DNA of 64,000 bases from Sistotremastrum niveocremeum HHB9708 (taxonomy: Eukaryota; Basidiomycota; Agaricomycetes; Sistotremastrales; Sistotremastraceae), in NCBI GenBank assembly GCA_001630475.1, contig KV419413.1, positions 1-64,000 of the forward strand, written 5' to 3'. Made by a program: the position numbers and the translations under genes. Under the pieces are notes generated by a model, which saw only the letters and a list, made by a program, of their open reading frames with translations, was not told where the DNA came from and did not search any database. Shown in pieces: positions 54,592 to 64,000 of this stretch. The stretch's first letter is position 1, and each line of letters opens with the position of its first letter.

Positions 54592-57500
54592 GTCTTCCTG
54601 TTCTTCGACCTCTGCTTCGTCGGGTTCGGCTTCTGTGTCTTCTTCGTCTGTTTGTCCAGAGGGTGACGGTCCTGAGAGTTTGGAGTCTTGTGCGTCGAAG
54701 AAGTCTTCGTCCGAGTCGTATTGGGTGCTCGGTTCGTCTTGGGGGTTAAGTCGAGCTGACCCGAATGTGGGGACCCGCGTGGCGTGTCTCTGTCGGTCAT
54801 ATTCCTTCTGAGGATAGACTTCGGAATACGTCGGTCCCCAGTCGCAGAAGGGTTTCGCGGTAGCAACGCCTCGCAGAGCCTTCTCCCATGATATATACAG
54901 TCGTATCATCTTGGTTTTGCGCCCTTGGAGAGCGTGAGCAACGTAGTCATCATCTGTATGCAAAATTTAATTACAGGCAAAGAGTAAAGTCGTTATCTAC
55001 TCACTATTTCGTTGAATAGCGGCGATCAAAAGGTCCCATTCACGGGTGAACCAGCTTTGTAAAGCATTCGCTTCATGAGCGACGCGCGCAAGCTCTTCAT
55101 CACAACGCTGCGATTGCAGGTGGTTGATTATAGCGGTGCGGAGGGATTTGTTGGTCAGCCAGCGAGGAGCAGCCTCGTCTGTGGTTGGATCAATGGCTAA
55201 ATCCTGCCAAAAGTGGTTGTCTATGTCGAGTTCATACACTTTCTTAGTGGGTAAGAGTTTCATGCGAGAGGCTTTCGGAGGTGCTTTTTTCTTGGATATC
55301 AGGCTATTGACTTCTTTGGCGAGCTTGTTGAACTTTGTAACTGTCTTGTCAAGAGAGCCGTCTCTCCGGGTTATGGCCGCCACGACATTGTCCGTGAGAC
55401 GCCGAGCTATAGCGGGTTGAGCATGGTAGTGAAGGCCTTCTGTATCAGACGCACCGTTGGCTGAGTTTCTTGTACCCGTATGCGTTCGTTCCCATTCGAA
55501 ATGACGTCTGATTACTCGCTCATATATTCGACGGAGGTGTTGTGTTGCGTTAGCTCGAAGTGTGACGTATCGCTCATATTTGGTCTCCAAGGTATGTAGC
55601 TTGGCATTGGGTGGCAGGCCTATAGCCTTGAGTTGCTTGGTCAACCGAACTTTAGAAGCGGCCAGGCCGGATATAGCTTCGGCGAGCTTCGTTTTCTGTT
55701 TGGCGGTTGGCTTCTTGATGGCCTTCAGCACGCGTACCTGTTCCTTGTAAGTCAGGATTTCCCCGTGGATTGCAAGTGCCTCCAACGTATGTTTTCGACC
55801 TGCAGTCTTGTGTTGCCCTATCACCACATATGTCAATCTGAAAAGTATAGCAATCATGCTAACTTACGTGGGAGAGGTTTAGTTTGCGCAGCGACTTGCT
55901 CCTGCCACGCCGCCTCAATGTCTTGACGAGTGAAAGGAAGAGATTGGAGTTTCTTCTCGGCGACCTTTTTCTTGTTATAAGCGGTCTTGTAGGCACGACT
56001 AATCCATTCGCCGAGGCCGGGCAGGGATGTGTCTTCGATATGCATGACTTGGTTGTTGATTGTGTACAAGCGGTGATAGGGCTGCATACGGTATGAGCTC
56101 CTGTGGACGACATCGTAGATAGAACTCACCCCGGAAAGTTGCCCGTGAGATATGAGTCGTTGTAATAAGCTCCATATTCGTTCACATTGTTCTCCATTCG
56201 AGAGGCCGAATTTGTCACGCTTCCGAGGATTGTAGATCAATTGGCAGGCCCAGTGGTGTCCGTAGGCGTGAAAGATGGATATGGCCCAAATAATTCGTTC
56301 GGCGAGTTCGGGAATGAAGTCCCACTTCCCTATGCTACTGTGAAGAGTGCAGCCGACGTCGTAGAGGACCCCAACTTTCGCTTTTGGCGGTATATGTTCG
56401 AAGAATTTCATAAGGAGAGCGATCGGGTAGAACTGTCGCTCCCCCGGGGTATTCATGCTCGCGAGAAACAAAACACGATCGTGCCGACAAACGAGGGACA
56501 TGATGCCGGTGTCGCCGTTGCTGGAAGCTACACCCTTGATTCTATTTTCATCTGCAGCCTTGAATGTCTTGCGGCAGTCGTGAGCTATGGAACGGGGGAG
56601 GTTGGTGCCAGGGATGACATCCTCGTCGTCTTCGTCTTCGTCACTGTGATCTGGATCGTTGGCGCGGGGCTTCTGAGGCGGGGGCCGTTTCTCGGTAACA
56701 TGAGCTTCGGCTTTTCGTAGGTCCTCAGGTGTCAGCGTGACGGGATCGGTGTGTGTCAATGGCGGATCTGGGAAGTTACCATGAGAACAGTGGGTAAAGC
56801 AGGCATCGGTGGCAACAATCCACCAGGGTCTATAAGTATGTGAGATGTTTGTGCAAGTTTCATGTACAGTTGCTTACAGGTCCTGCTCCCTGAGGTGGGA
56901 ATAATCATCAGCGCCGAAACAAATAGGGCATCGTCGTCTGAGATATTCGCTGGGTCTATCCAGAGGAGGACTTGGCGTTTGGGTGTCTGGGGACTAACAA
57001 GTGTTTGAATATATATCCAATCTAGGAAGGCTACGCAGCTTACCTTGTGGGGTTGTCCCTTCTCTTGTGAGAGAATATTCGGCAAAGACGGGTCGTGAAT
57101 GAGTTCCTCCAGGAGAACCTCGCATTGGTTTCGGAGGTGAGTGTACCAGCGGAGGCAGTCACTGAAACGCCTGCGGAGCGAGTCCTGATGACAATACGTG
57201 TAAAGACGATGGGAGCAACGGCATGAACCTGAGAACGACTTACTCGGGAATCCAGTTGAAATAGCTTATCCTGGAAAGACGCCTCGAGGGCTTCGGCGAA
57301 AGCAGTTTCGTTGGGGGCCTGAGTGAGTTGATGAATCCGAGCGAGTTCAAGGGTGTTGATGTCTATGGCGACTTTGCCCTGAAGAGCAGAGCACGGAAAA
57401 AATCCACGTTCGACCATTTGAGAGGTAGAACGTCCGTGTTTAGGACAGTTGTAGAACGTTCTCTCAGTCAACGCTGGACTGGATGTTAGGATGGGTAATT

Positions 57501-58098
57501 CATTAGTTCGAGCGAAGTACGTACTGCCGGCTTGGATACACAGTAGCACATGCGACCCCGTGTGACGTGAACAACACGGGGCTATCAGAGATGACGAAGA
57601 TGGGTCAGAATTCTGCAACTGCCCGGTACCCAAAGCATCTGTGTTCTTTCGATACTTAAGGTACGCTGGGATCATTTCCGGGAGTGTCCGATCAGTCCAG
57701 TTATGAAAAGATCGGATTCGGTGGTTGGTTTCCGGAAGTCCTTTGTCTTGCCTGTCTGCAGGAGCCGAGGGGAGACCTGGCATGCCATCATGAGCCCTGG
57801 ATGATGAGGCTTGCGGAGTCGAGTCCTCGGAAGGCTCTATAGGATGAGTACGACGTCGGGTTCTTTTGGTAGGAGTAGCTTCCTCATCCTCCGGGGATCG
57901 CTTTCTCTTCCGAGGCTTCGTAGGAGAAGCGGATGCCTCAGGTAGAGGTGAGCTTTGGGCGTTTGGAGTTGTGTCAAATCTGGCGCGTATTGTGGACTTC
58001 GATAGAGAGGATGGGATGGGGCTTGAGAGGAAGGGATTGCTTCCTGTAGAACTCGTGCGTTCGAGAGATCCGCCGGACAGTTTAACCCTGCGCGTCAT
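54445..58098 (-). CDS. KDZ (Kyakuja-Dileera-Zisupton) transposase
   Basis: This is a large DNA-transposon transposase of the KDZ superfamily, whose catalytic core is RNase H-like. Likely acidic residues are visible in ATDACFTHC, GVLYDVGCTLH and GEQCERIWSLL, with YGHHWACQLIYNPRKR and SLVCRHDRVLFLASMNTPGE between. The N-terminal part carries basic low-complexity sequence and a Cys-containing segment (CCSRHTGSHVLLCIQAG, FYNCPKHG, GFFPCS) as in KDZ-linked CxC domains. The C-terminal helical region (SWFTREWDLLIAAIQR) and an acidic tail follow. Short introns are needed, for example 54954-55004 and near 55845, 56830 and 57010-57060. All segments are open apart from introns, so the copy looks recently active. 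The frame is open up to 58413; I prefer the ATG at 58098, which leaves a 327-base gap after the upstream gene. Confidence 0.82.
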
Positions 58099-58425
58099 GA
58101 CTGATTTAAGAGGAGGTCTGAGGCCTCCAGGCGTTCCAGAGACGGAACAGCGTCTGTGGAACCAGGTTCTCTGTGTGTTGGGGACAGAGAACGTCGAACT
58201 GGAGCCTTGCCACTGCGTTTGTGATGCCGTCAATTGATATACGATGCCACTCCTTCCTCGACTTCGGCTTGCGACGCGTGACGTCACGCGTCGTGATGCT
58301 TGCTTTTTGTCCTTTTGAACATCGGGCTGGTCGCCCAGCGAAAAAACGGGTTGGTAACCCAAGTAGATGAGGGGATAACAACAAGATACATTGTAATAAT
58401 TACCATGTAACAATTAAATCTATTA

Positions 58426-60560
58426 CTAAGACGAGAGTTTTGGGTGGTAATGGGGGATTGTCATTGCTCGGCCACAGCGGTCAAAGAACGTCTGAGTGAC
58501 GACCTTGGGCAGGCTCCTATGGCAAGTCATGAAGGCTTTCAACCCCAGTCCATCAGGTCCCAGAGGCGTCGCGAAGTCTGAGGATGTGTTGGGCCATGAC
58601 GCCACGACTTCGCGAAGTGAGTCAATCACCCGGATAAGAGTCTGGCCGTCGGGCTCGCCTAATCCCAATTGATCACCATCGCGATCCTTTTGTTGATAAG
58701 CGCTCATGAACCGTTGCAATGGAGTTGTCCTCAAGCCTTGGTCAACGGTTCCGTTTGAGCTGGCTGCGTCCAAGGCGATCTGAGATTGGAGATGGCATAG
58801 CTCCGCGAGAAAGTTGATATAATACAGTTCATAGATGAGGTATTTCATGGGAAGATGGGCCACAGTTCCATCATCTAGGAACAGGTTCGTACCGCTGTAG
58901 GATGTTGTTAGGACCCCAACATGTGCTTGGGAGTTGAGGTCTATTGTTTGACCAAAGAAGGTGCGAAGGTCTAACCGACGCTTGGCGGCATGCGTTTGGA
59001 TGGTTGGTTCAGGCGAGATACCGGTCAGAGCACCGGGCTCATGCCCCAGGAATTCTCGCCATTCTTGAGGCCGCAGAAACTTGCCTTTCGGAGCTTCGAG
59101 GACGGCTCCCAACCAAGAAGTCCGGATGGTCAACCAGTTGATGACGTACTTTCGCAGACGAGGCCCGGCCGTGTTGGTGAATATGCGAGGATCAGGGGCA
59201 AGATATCCCAAAGGTTTTTGATTACTCATGGCCTCCGCATCCAAAACGTCATCAACTTGTTGTAGCGCCGTGGACCATGCTAGAACAGGCTGCGGCATAA
59301 ACGGACTCTGAGGCTCTTGAAACTTCAATCGAGCGGTAGGGTCATAATTGGAACGGTGGCTTTTCACTGGGGATTCTGCGCATTTGTCAGTCGCAATAGA
59401 GTCGTCACATAACCATAATACTTACTCGAGGAATCCTTCTGCACACCTCGCCGACTTCCCCTACTCGCTCCTGCTGAACTGCGACCAGAAGTCCCCAGGG
59501 ATCTGCTAGGCTGCTCGAACGGGCTGGAAATTTCAGTCCACGAGCGAGCCCTTGTGTAACGGCAGAAAATGCTCTCGTAGACATCTAGCGGCCCGTTATA
59601 AATCGAGGAGGTAGTGGACTCCCGTGGGGACACCTTATCGGTGTACGGCGAAGGAGTGAGAGAGACAATATCGACACAGTTCAGAGATGGGGTGATGTGC
59701 TCATACGGTCGGATGAACCACACAGGAATGCCAACGCGGTGAAATGTGGAGACGATTTGGGGCACATGCGTGAAACATCCCATGAGACTTGGATCAGTCG
59801 GAAAGACCCCCTGCGCGTCGGTGATTCGGGTACGATACGTGCTCATGTACGTGATGAGACCGCACAGCTCTAAAAAGGCCCTCTGAAACTCTCGGAATAT
59901 ACGATTCAGCGTTTGAATTTTCACCGGATATCCGGTCAGCCGAGTGAACATGTTGCGCATGAGATGGAGGAAGAAGTTCGATGCCTCACAGACACCACGA
60001 TGCTCGGGCGAAGACCCAAGTCCTTCTGTGAATAAATTGACTCGCTCGCTCATGGCGAATTGTGCCCTTTCAAAAGAACGAATATATTCTTTTCGAGGCT
60101 CAAAGATCCCTCGAAATGCTGAATCAGTGATCTCAGTCATCCACGAGGGCTCTGGACTCTCCCACATCCTTAGTGCGTCCTCGAAGTGTAACCCAATCAT
60201 GAGGTCGTGGGCATCCCATGATTCGGGGGTACTGGGCTTGCGGGGAATACAGGGCAGGTGGGGGGCTTTGCCGATGTAGGCTTGGGGCCAAAGAGTGTAG
60301 TCTTCGTGCCCATACAATCCATCCCACTTGATTGAAAGGGATCGAGTACCTGTGGCTGGGTCCGGAATGGTGGACATGTTCGGAGAGCATATCCACAGCG
60401 AATCGTTCAAGTCGCTCGCACTTAGGGCATCGAACGCTCGGATTGGTGAATTGGGGTTCGATGGTCCAAATCTCTCTGCGAACTTCATGGCGCCGGACGT
60501 GAGACCGACTGTAGCTTGTTTCACCTGGACTCGGAGACCAAGTGAGACCCAAAAGGACAA
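58426..60560 (-). CDS. TE-associated protein of unknown function
   Basis: Two long frames (60560-59364 and 59367-58426) join through an intron of about 60 bases (donor GTAAGT at about 59429), giving KDSKSPVKSHRSNYD and a protein near 690 residues. Conserved-looking features are PSLMGCFTHVPQIVSTFHRV followed by GIPVWFIRP in the first half, and YLAPDPRIFTNTAGPRLRKY with VINWLTIRTSWLGAVLE in the second. From memory, this pairing recurs in mushroom hypothetical proteins that often sit near transposons; no function is known to me. There is no signal peptide, helix bundle or nucleotide-binding motif. It lies just upstream of the KDZ transposase in the same direction. The open, well-spliced frames suggest the copy is intact. 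Confidence 0.65.
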
Positions 60561-61237
60561 CTGGACTTAAATTCCAGACACCCGACCGAATATGGCGATT
60601 TGATGATCTATAATCCCCTGTCAATGTCTGATTATGGGATATGATTGCGAAAAGGCACCTGATGTAGTTGGGTTGGCTTCAAGCACCTAAAAGAGCGGAG
60701 TTCTATCCCCCTGCCTGCTCACGTAATAACCTCTCCATGCTTCAAGCTTCGAGCGTCTAACACCGCCACGCTGGCAGCAAACCATCCAAGTCCCCGATGT
60801 CGAAGCCCAGGATACCCTCTCAATCCAGGTATGTCGAGTGCCCTTTACTATCTTTCTTATGTCTAATGCAGCCTCAGGCCTCTCTGCTTAATCCTGGAGC
60901 CTCGACAAACGACATCTCTCGGTCTTTATGCCCGGGTCATGTCGCTCTCATCCATTCTCTTGTCTATATGTCAAGGGAATCGTCACTGGAATCACTCGTC
61001 TATATGTCGAGGTACCCGAAGAGTTCGCACTCATCAACACTTTGCATCAACGTCGCATGTATATTATTAAGGAAGTCTCTCGCTATCAGAAATAGTAAAA
61101 TACTCAGATCCTGCTACAGCAAGGGAACACTTCGGGGATGGGAAAAGACTGAACGTCCTCATTCCAGACGGCGTCTCTTGCTAGGGCCTGCCATCGGACC
61201 CTTGCACTGCACGGACGACGCAGATGTAAGCTTTCTT
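60561..61237 (+). other. Spacer with a possible decayed plus-strand gene
   Basis: An ATG at 60797 (MSKPRIPSQSR) is followed by a good intron (about 60829-60870). A downstream segment reads PEEFALINTLHQRRMYIIKE, then VSRYQK, and later ATAREHFGDGKRLNVLIPDG. These pieces look protein-like but lie in interrupted frames. It may be a degenerate gene carried in the transposon block or the remains of a host gene. The divergent arrangement with the 60560 start would put two promoters at 60561-60796. Confidence 0.3.
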
Positions 61238-62805
61238 TTATCGTATGACACCTGAAGAGATTCTCACATATTTAACTTCATCGTCCTCAGAGTCGAGAAG
61301 ATCGATCAGTCGCGTACGTTTAGCCGGGACAACGCGTGCTGTCTCAGGTGTAACACGGGATCCCGAGGCCTTGGAATCGAGATCGAGCTGACGCTCGAGT
61401 TGGTCGACCTTGCTTTTAGCTGGAACCCCGCGTTGGGACGAGATGCTCCGATCCCACGTCTTGCCAAAACCGCCTGTAAATTTGATGAGACCAGCGTCCG
61501 CCTCAGACTCACTGTCCCCCGCGGCGAGTGCAGCCGCATACTGGAAATCCAGGGCCTCTTGCTCCTGCTTTCTCAGGAGATTCACCTGCGCCGAAGAGTG
61601 GTCGTTCCCCGCGGCGAGCGACGCGGCATACTGAAGATCCAGGGCCTCTTGGTCTTGGTTTCGCTCGAGACGGACCTGCGCGTCAGATCGATCGTATTGA
61701 GCCGCGACTTCTGCCACATTCTGAAGCTCCTGTGCCTCTATGAGCGCGTCTTGAACTCTCTGATAGTGGTCAGCTTTGAAATGGTTCAGCATCCTCACAT
61801 CATCTGCAGTGCCCACGACTCCATTCGATCGAATCACGCAAAACGTGCCAGAGTGCACGCGAATGGAGTTCCGAGAGAGAGAGCTGACGTCGACGAAGGT
61901 GCCGGTACTGGGGGAGAAGAACTGCAAACCGCCCCGCTTTTTTCTCAAAAGATCGAGATTGAAGTCTTGTTCTGGGCAATAGTATTGCAGTTTATCGGCC
62001 TTCACGGCCTGGATCGCATGGGTGTCGGGGGGGAATAGGGATCGACGATCCTTGTGATTCTTTTCAATCGTAAGTCTGGAATACATTGGTCAATTGATCA
62101 GATGCTCACTGCTCCTATCATGTAGACCTGAAAGGGCTCCTCGGGCTCCATCGCGTGGGTGATCAACCGGAGCCGGTCTCGACGCTCGGCGAGTAGCCTC
62201 TGTGCTTCCTTCTTCAGCAACTTGAGCTGTATACGACGTCGAAGCTCGTGTGTCGCCCCTGTGGGATCGGGTGGGTTCACGCGAAGCAGCACCATGCCTT
62301 CGGGTGGCACAATCACCTCCTCGGATGGCTCGAAAGGAATCCAATCGACCCGTTCAATGTCGTAGAATTCAAGACACGATAAATCCCGGCGCCGGACGTG
62401 TTGATGAAATTCCTGATCGTGATCAGCAAGATAACAACTCGCGCCGTGAGCGTCCGGAATGTATTTCCCGCGGGACTGCCAGTTCTTGCAAGTGTCCTGC
62501 ACTTGCGTTAGTGTGGGATAGCGAGATTGTCTGGCACACTCACGTCCTCTCCGGTGAATGCTATATCGATCATAGGCCCACGTGTGGCATCGGTTTGACG
62601 TGCACGATATGGAACTAGAGCACCCGCCTCGGGTTCGGGGTCGGCCCTGGGTCCCATATACTGAGTAATCCGACTATCTTGAGCTTGGCCTCCGCCCCTG
62701 CGGTTGCCGCGAAAGGAGGTCTGGACGCTACTGATACGATGTCATTCGCCTCGTCCGAGCTCAGAGAATATATAGAACTCACACTGTAGTTGTCAGAGGA
62801 CGCAT
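61238..62805 (-). CDS. Unknown repeat-bearing protein of the KDZ block
   Basis: A first short exon (62805, MRPLTTTV) splices to SVQTSFRGNRRGGGQAQDSR and RARQTDATRGPMIDIAFTGED. The next exon (62502 onward) reads CKNWQSRGKYIPDAHGASCY, then EFYDIERVDWIPFEPSEE. The last large exon (from about 62086) ends SSGVIR at 61238. In the last exon a 30-residue unit is repeated twice in tandem (SDAQVRLERNQDQEALDLQY and SSAQVNLLRKQEQEALDFQY, each followed by AASLAAG or AAALAAG). This alpha-helical region is followed by a basic segment and an acidic DLLDSEDDE patch. No domain is recognised. It shares direction with the two downstream genes of the block and is probably part of it. Confidence 0.5.
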
Positions 62806-63569
62806 AGTGATCGATAGGGAATTAGTCGAAGCGTACGGATGCAAGGGGCAGAGAAGGGATGGGAGTCCGTCAGCAGGCGGACATGAAAGACAAATACACT
62901 TCGTCCTTAAATATCTTACTAGCCAAGCCCAGATCCAATGCCACACATCCACAAGTGTTGTCTCCTTGCTGACAACTTTGTTCTCGGTGCGGCCATGCCC
63001 GAATAGGCAAACCCGGTGTTCCCGAAAGCAATGACGTCATTGACTCGTCCTTGTTCTCCTTCAATCGGCCTTGTCTCAGTCGCGACGTGCATTCTTCGGA
63101 CTTAGCTGGTTTTCGCTCGTTGCAGCCTGTTCAACCTGCTTCGTATACCAAAGGATCAAGTGCTCTGAGCTGGATAGACGCGCTCAGCGAGACAGCAGAA
63201 CGTATGTACGGTTTGCCAGCATTAAACCATCTACTGGATAGCTCATCGGATCACAGGTTTTTGCTCATTATCGGGGAACAACACTATGTCTCATCATTTT
63301 CTGGGCCGCCACCGTTTCTCGTGTCAATGCTCAGGTTTCACAATGAAGTGTAGATTAATATAGCGCGTACAATCCACATTGTCAGCCATAAATGCTTGAG
63401 AGCACCGTCGTGGGTTGATGACGCAGACCTCTCAAGCACATGTCACGTGCAACAACAAGGCAAAATGCAGAGTCTCAGTCTGTCGCTGACAAATACGCGT
63501 GGGGGACGACTCTCTAAGTCTCTCTCCTAAGTCTCTCCCGCACACTCTCATAGCGACTGCCAATCACCG
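62806..63569. other. Intergenic; promoter side of two divergent genes
   Basis: A plus-strand frame at 63051-63353 (SALSWIDALSETAERMYGLP, then ALNHLLDSSSDHRFLLIIGE) looks somewhat protein-like but has no recognised family. The repeat CTAAGTCTCTCTCCTAAGTCTCTC near 63514-63537 is a short direct duplication just before the next gene. Confidence 0.3.
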
Positions 63570-64000
63570 ATGGCCCGACTTCTACGCTCTGCAGGCCCTC
63601 CTCCACCATCTCCCAAAGAAGCTTCTGAGACACCCGTAGGCATTGTCGCCAAAGGTCCCGGTTGGGTCAAGGTCGCATACGTTACCAAAAACAACGAAGG
63701 GATGACCGCCCCCCCGGGCGAAACTCCAGAGCCTACGCAACCGGGTGAAGATCCTGTTCCAAAGACCAAGCCGAACAAAAAGGGAAGGACCAAGAAAGGT
63801 CAGACAGACACTGAAACAAAGAAAACGTCCAAGTCACCCGTGCCACCCGAGGATAATGCCAACGACAGCGACGACTCCGAAATCCCAGCCAATATAAAGC
63901 CTACCACTTCCGCTCCAAACAGCCCTGGAAGTGCAGACACGAGTTCGCCGCCGCGATTCCGCGACGAAGGCACGGAAGATGAGGTACGTTGGAGATCTCA
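63570..64000 (+). CDS. Unknown protein, 5' part only (runs off the window)
   Basis: An open frame starts at ATG 63570 (MARLLRSAGPPPPSPKEASE) and continues without a stop to the window edge, with a possible intron donor GTACGT at 63984. The sequence is hydrophilic, Pro/Lys/Asp-rich and presumably disordered, with basic NKKGRTKKGQ and acidic DNANDSDDSE patches; such leaders are common in TE-encoded and nuclear proteins. No function can be given from this part. Confidence 0.5.
   Translation, partial: MARLLRSAGPPPPSPKEASETPVGIVAKGPGWVKVAYVTKNNEGMTAPPGETPEPTQPGEDPVPKTKPNKKGRTKKGQTDTETKKTSKSPVPPEDNANDSDDSEIPANIKPTTSAPNSPGSADTSSPPRFRDEGTEDEVRWRS

Larger units (their letters stand above)
54445..62805 (-). 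mobile_element. Putative KDZ transposon block with two accessory genes
   Basis: Three multi-exon genes run in one direction with short gaps: an unknown repeat-bearing protein (62805-61238), a large unknown protein (60560-58426) and the KDZ transposase (58098-54445). KDZ elements in mushrooms are known to carry extra genes, in some cases TET/JBP-type DNA-modifying oxygenases; no such oxygenase motif was seen here. The outer limits are set by gene ends only, because terminal repeats and target duplications were not found. Confidence 0.5.

Noticed and set aside
54362-54811. 149-codon plus-strand Ser-rich frame
   Set aside because: Antisense of the acidic C-terminal tail of the KDZ transposase (GAA/GAT codons read as TTC/ATC and TCC/TCG).
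54445-62805. TET/JBP-type oxygenase cargo in the KDZ block
   Set aside because: I looked for the HxD and downstream His/Arg pattern of 2-oxoglutarate oxygenases in both unknown proteins and found no convincing match.
1-64000. CRISPR-like arrays or bacterial operons
   Set aside because: The tandem repeats present lack unique equal-length spacers, and genes are intron-rich eukaryotic genes.

Overview
The window is nuclear DNA of a filamentous basidiomycete, most likely an Agaricomycete. Genes are densely intron-bearing, with introns of about 46-75 bases and GT-AG ends. Both strands are used, products are typically fungal, and a KDZ-type DNA transposon of the kind that is abundant in mushroom genomes is present. 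No tRNA, rRNA or CRISPR was seen. Exon joins quoted here were read by eye from reading frames and splice signals; no search or alignment was run.

Positions 1-25 kb are gene-dense and largely housekeeping. After a 1.5 kb repeat-rich start come a GDT1-type Golgi cation/proton antiporter (-), a peroxisomal 2,4-dienoyl-CoA reductase (+), a bromodomain-BAH subunit of an RSC-type chromatin remodeller (+), an Mdv1/Caf4-like mitochondrial fission adaptor (-), the tRNA 2'-O-methyltransferase Trm44 (-), a PIN-like auxin efflux carrier family protein (-), a GPR1/FUN34/YaaH acetate transporter family protein (-), a Rab-type GTPase with a very long Ser/Thr-rich insert (-), a DUF2421/ArAE-type membrane protein (+) and a coiled-coil RING protein (+).

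Positions 25-39 kb are a gene desert of about 14 kb that holds one clear gene, an HMG-box transcription factor at 32.1-34.2 kb. At 39-43 kb lie a secreted, probably GPI-anchored BBE-type FAD oxidase and, 187 bases downstream on the same strand, a siderophore N-acyltransferase (SidF/Ato1-like). The gap between them carries paired GATA motifs, which fits control by an iron-responsive GATA repressor.

Positions 43-54 kb are accessory and eroding. They contain a SLIP-GC-like large GTPase cut off at its 3' end where a repeat tract begins, a 68-bp tandem repeat, two decayed paralogues of an unrecognised gene, a palindrome-rich element, an unrecognised small gene and a roughly 1 kb degenerate minisatellite. 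Positions 54.4-62.8 kb hold a co-oriented block: a KDZ transposase whose reading frame is open, a large TE-associated protein of unknown function, and a repeat-bearing unknown protein. A further gene runs off the right edge.

The most distinctive non-genic signal is a set of short intergenic elements, each built from degenerate iterations of one short self-complementary word (ATATCGATAT, GGTACC, GTTACGTAAC, GGATATCC/CCGCGG, CCTAGG). They sit beside decayed or accessory genes.
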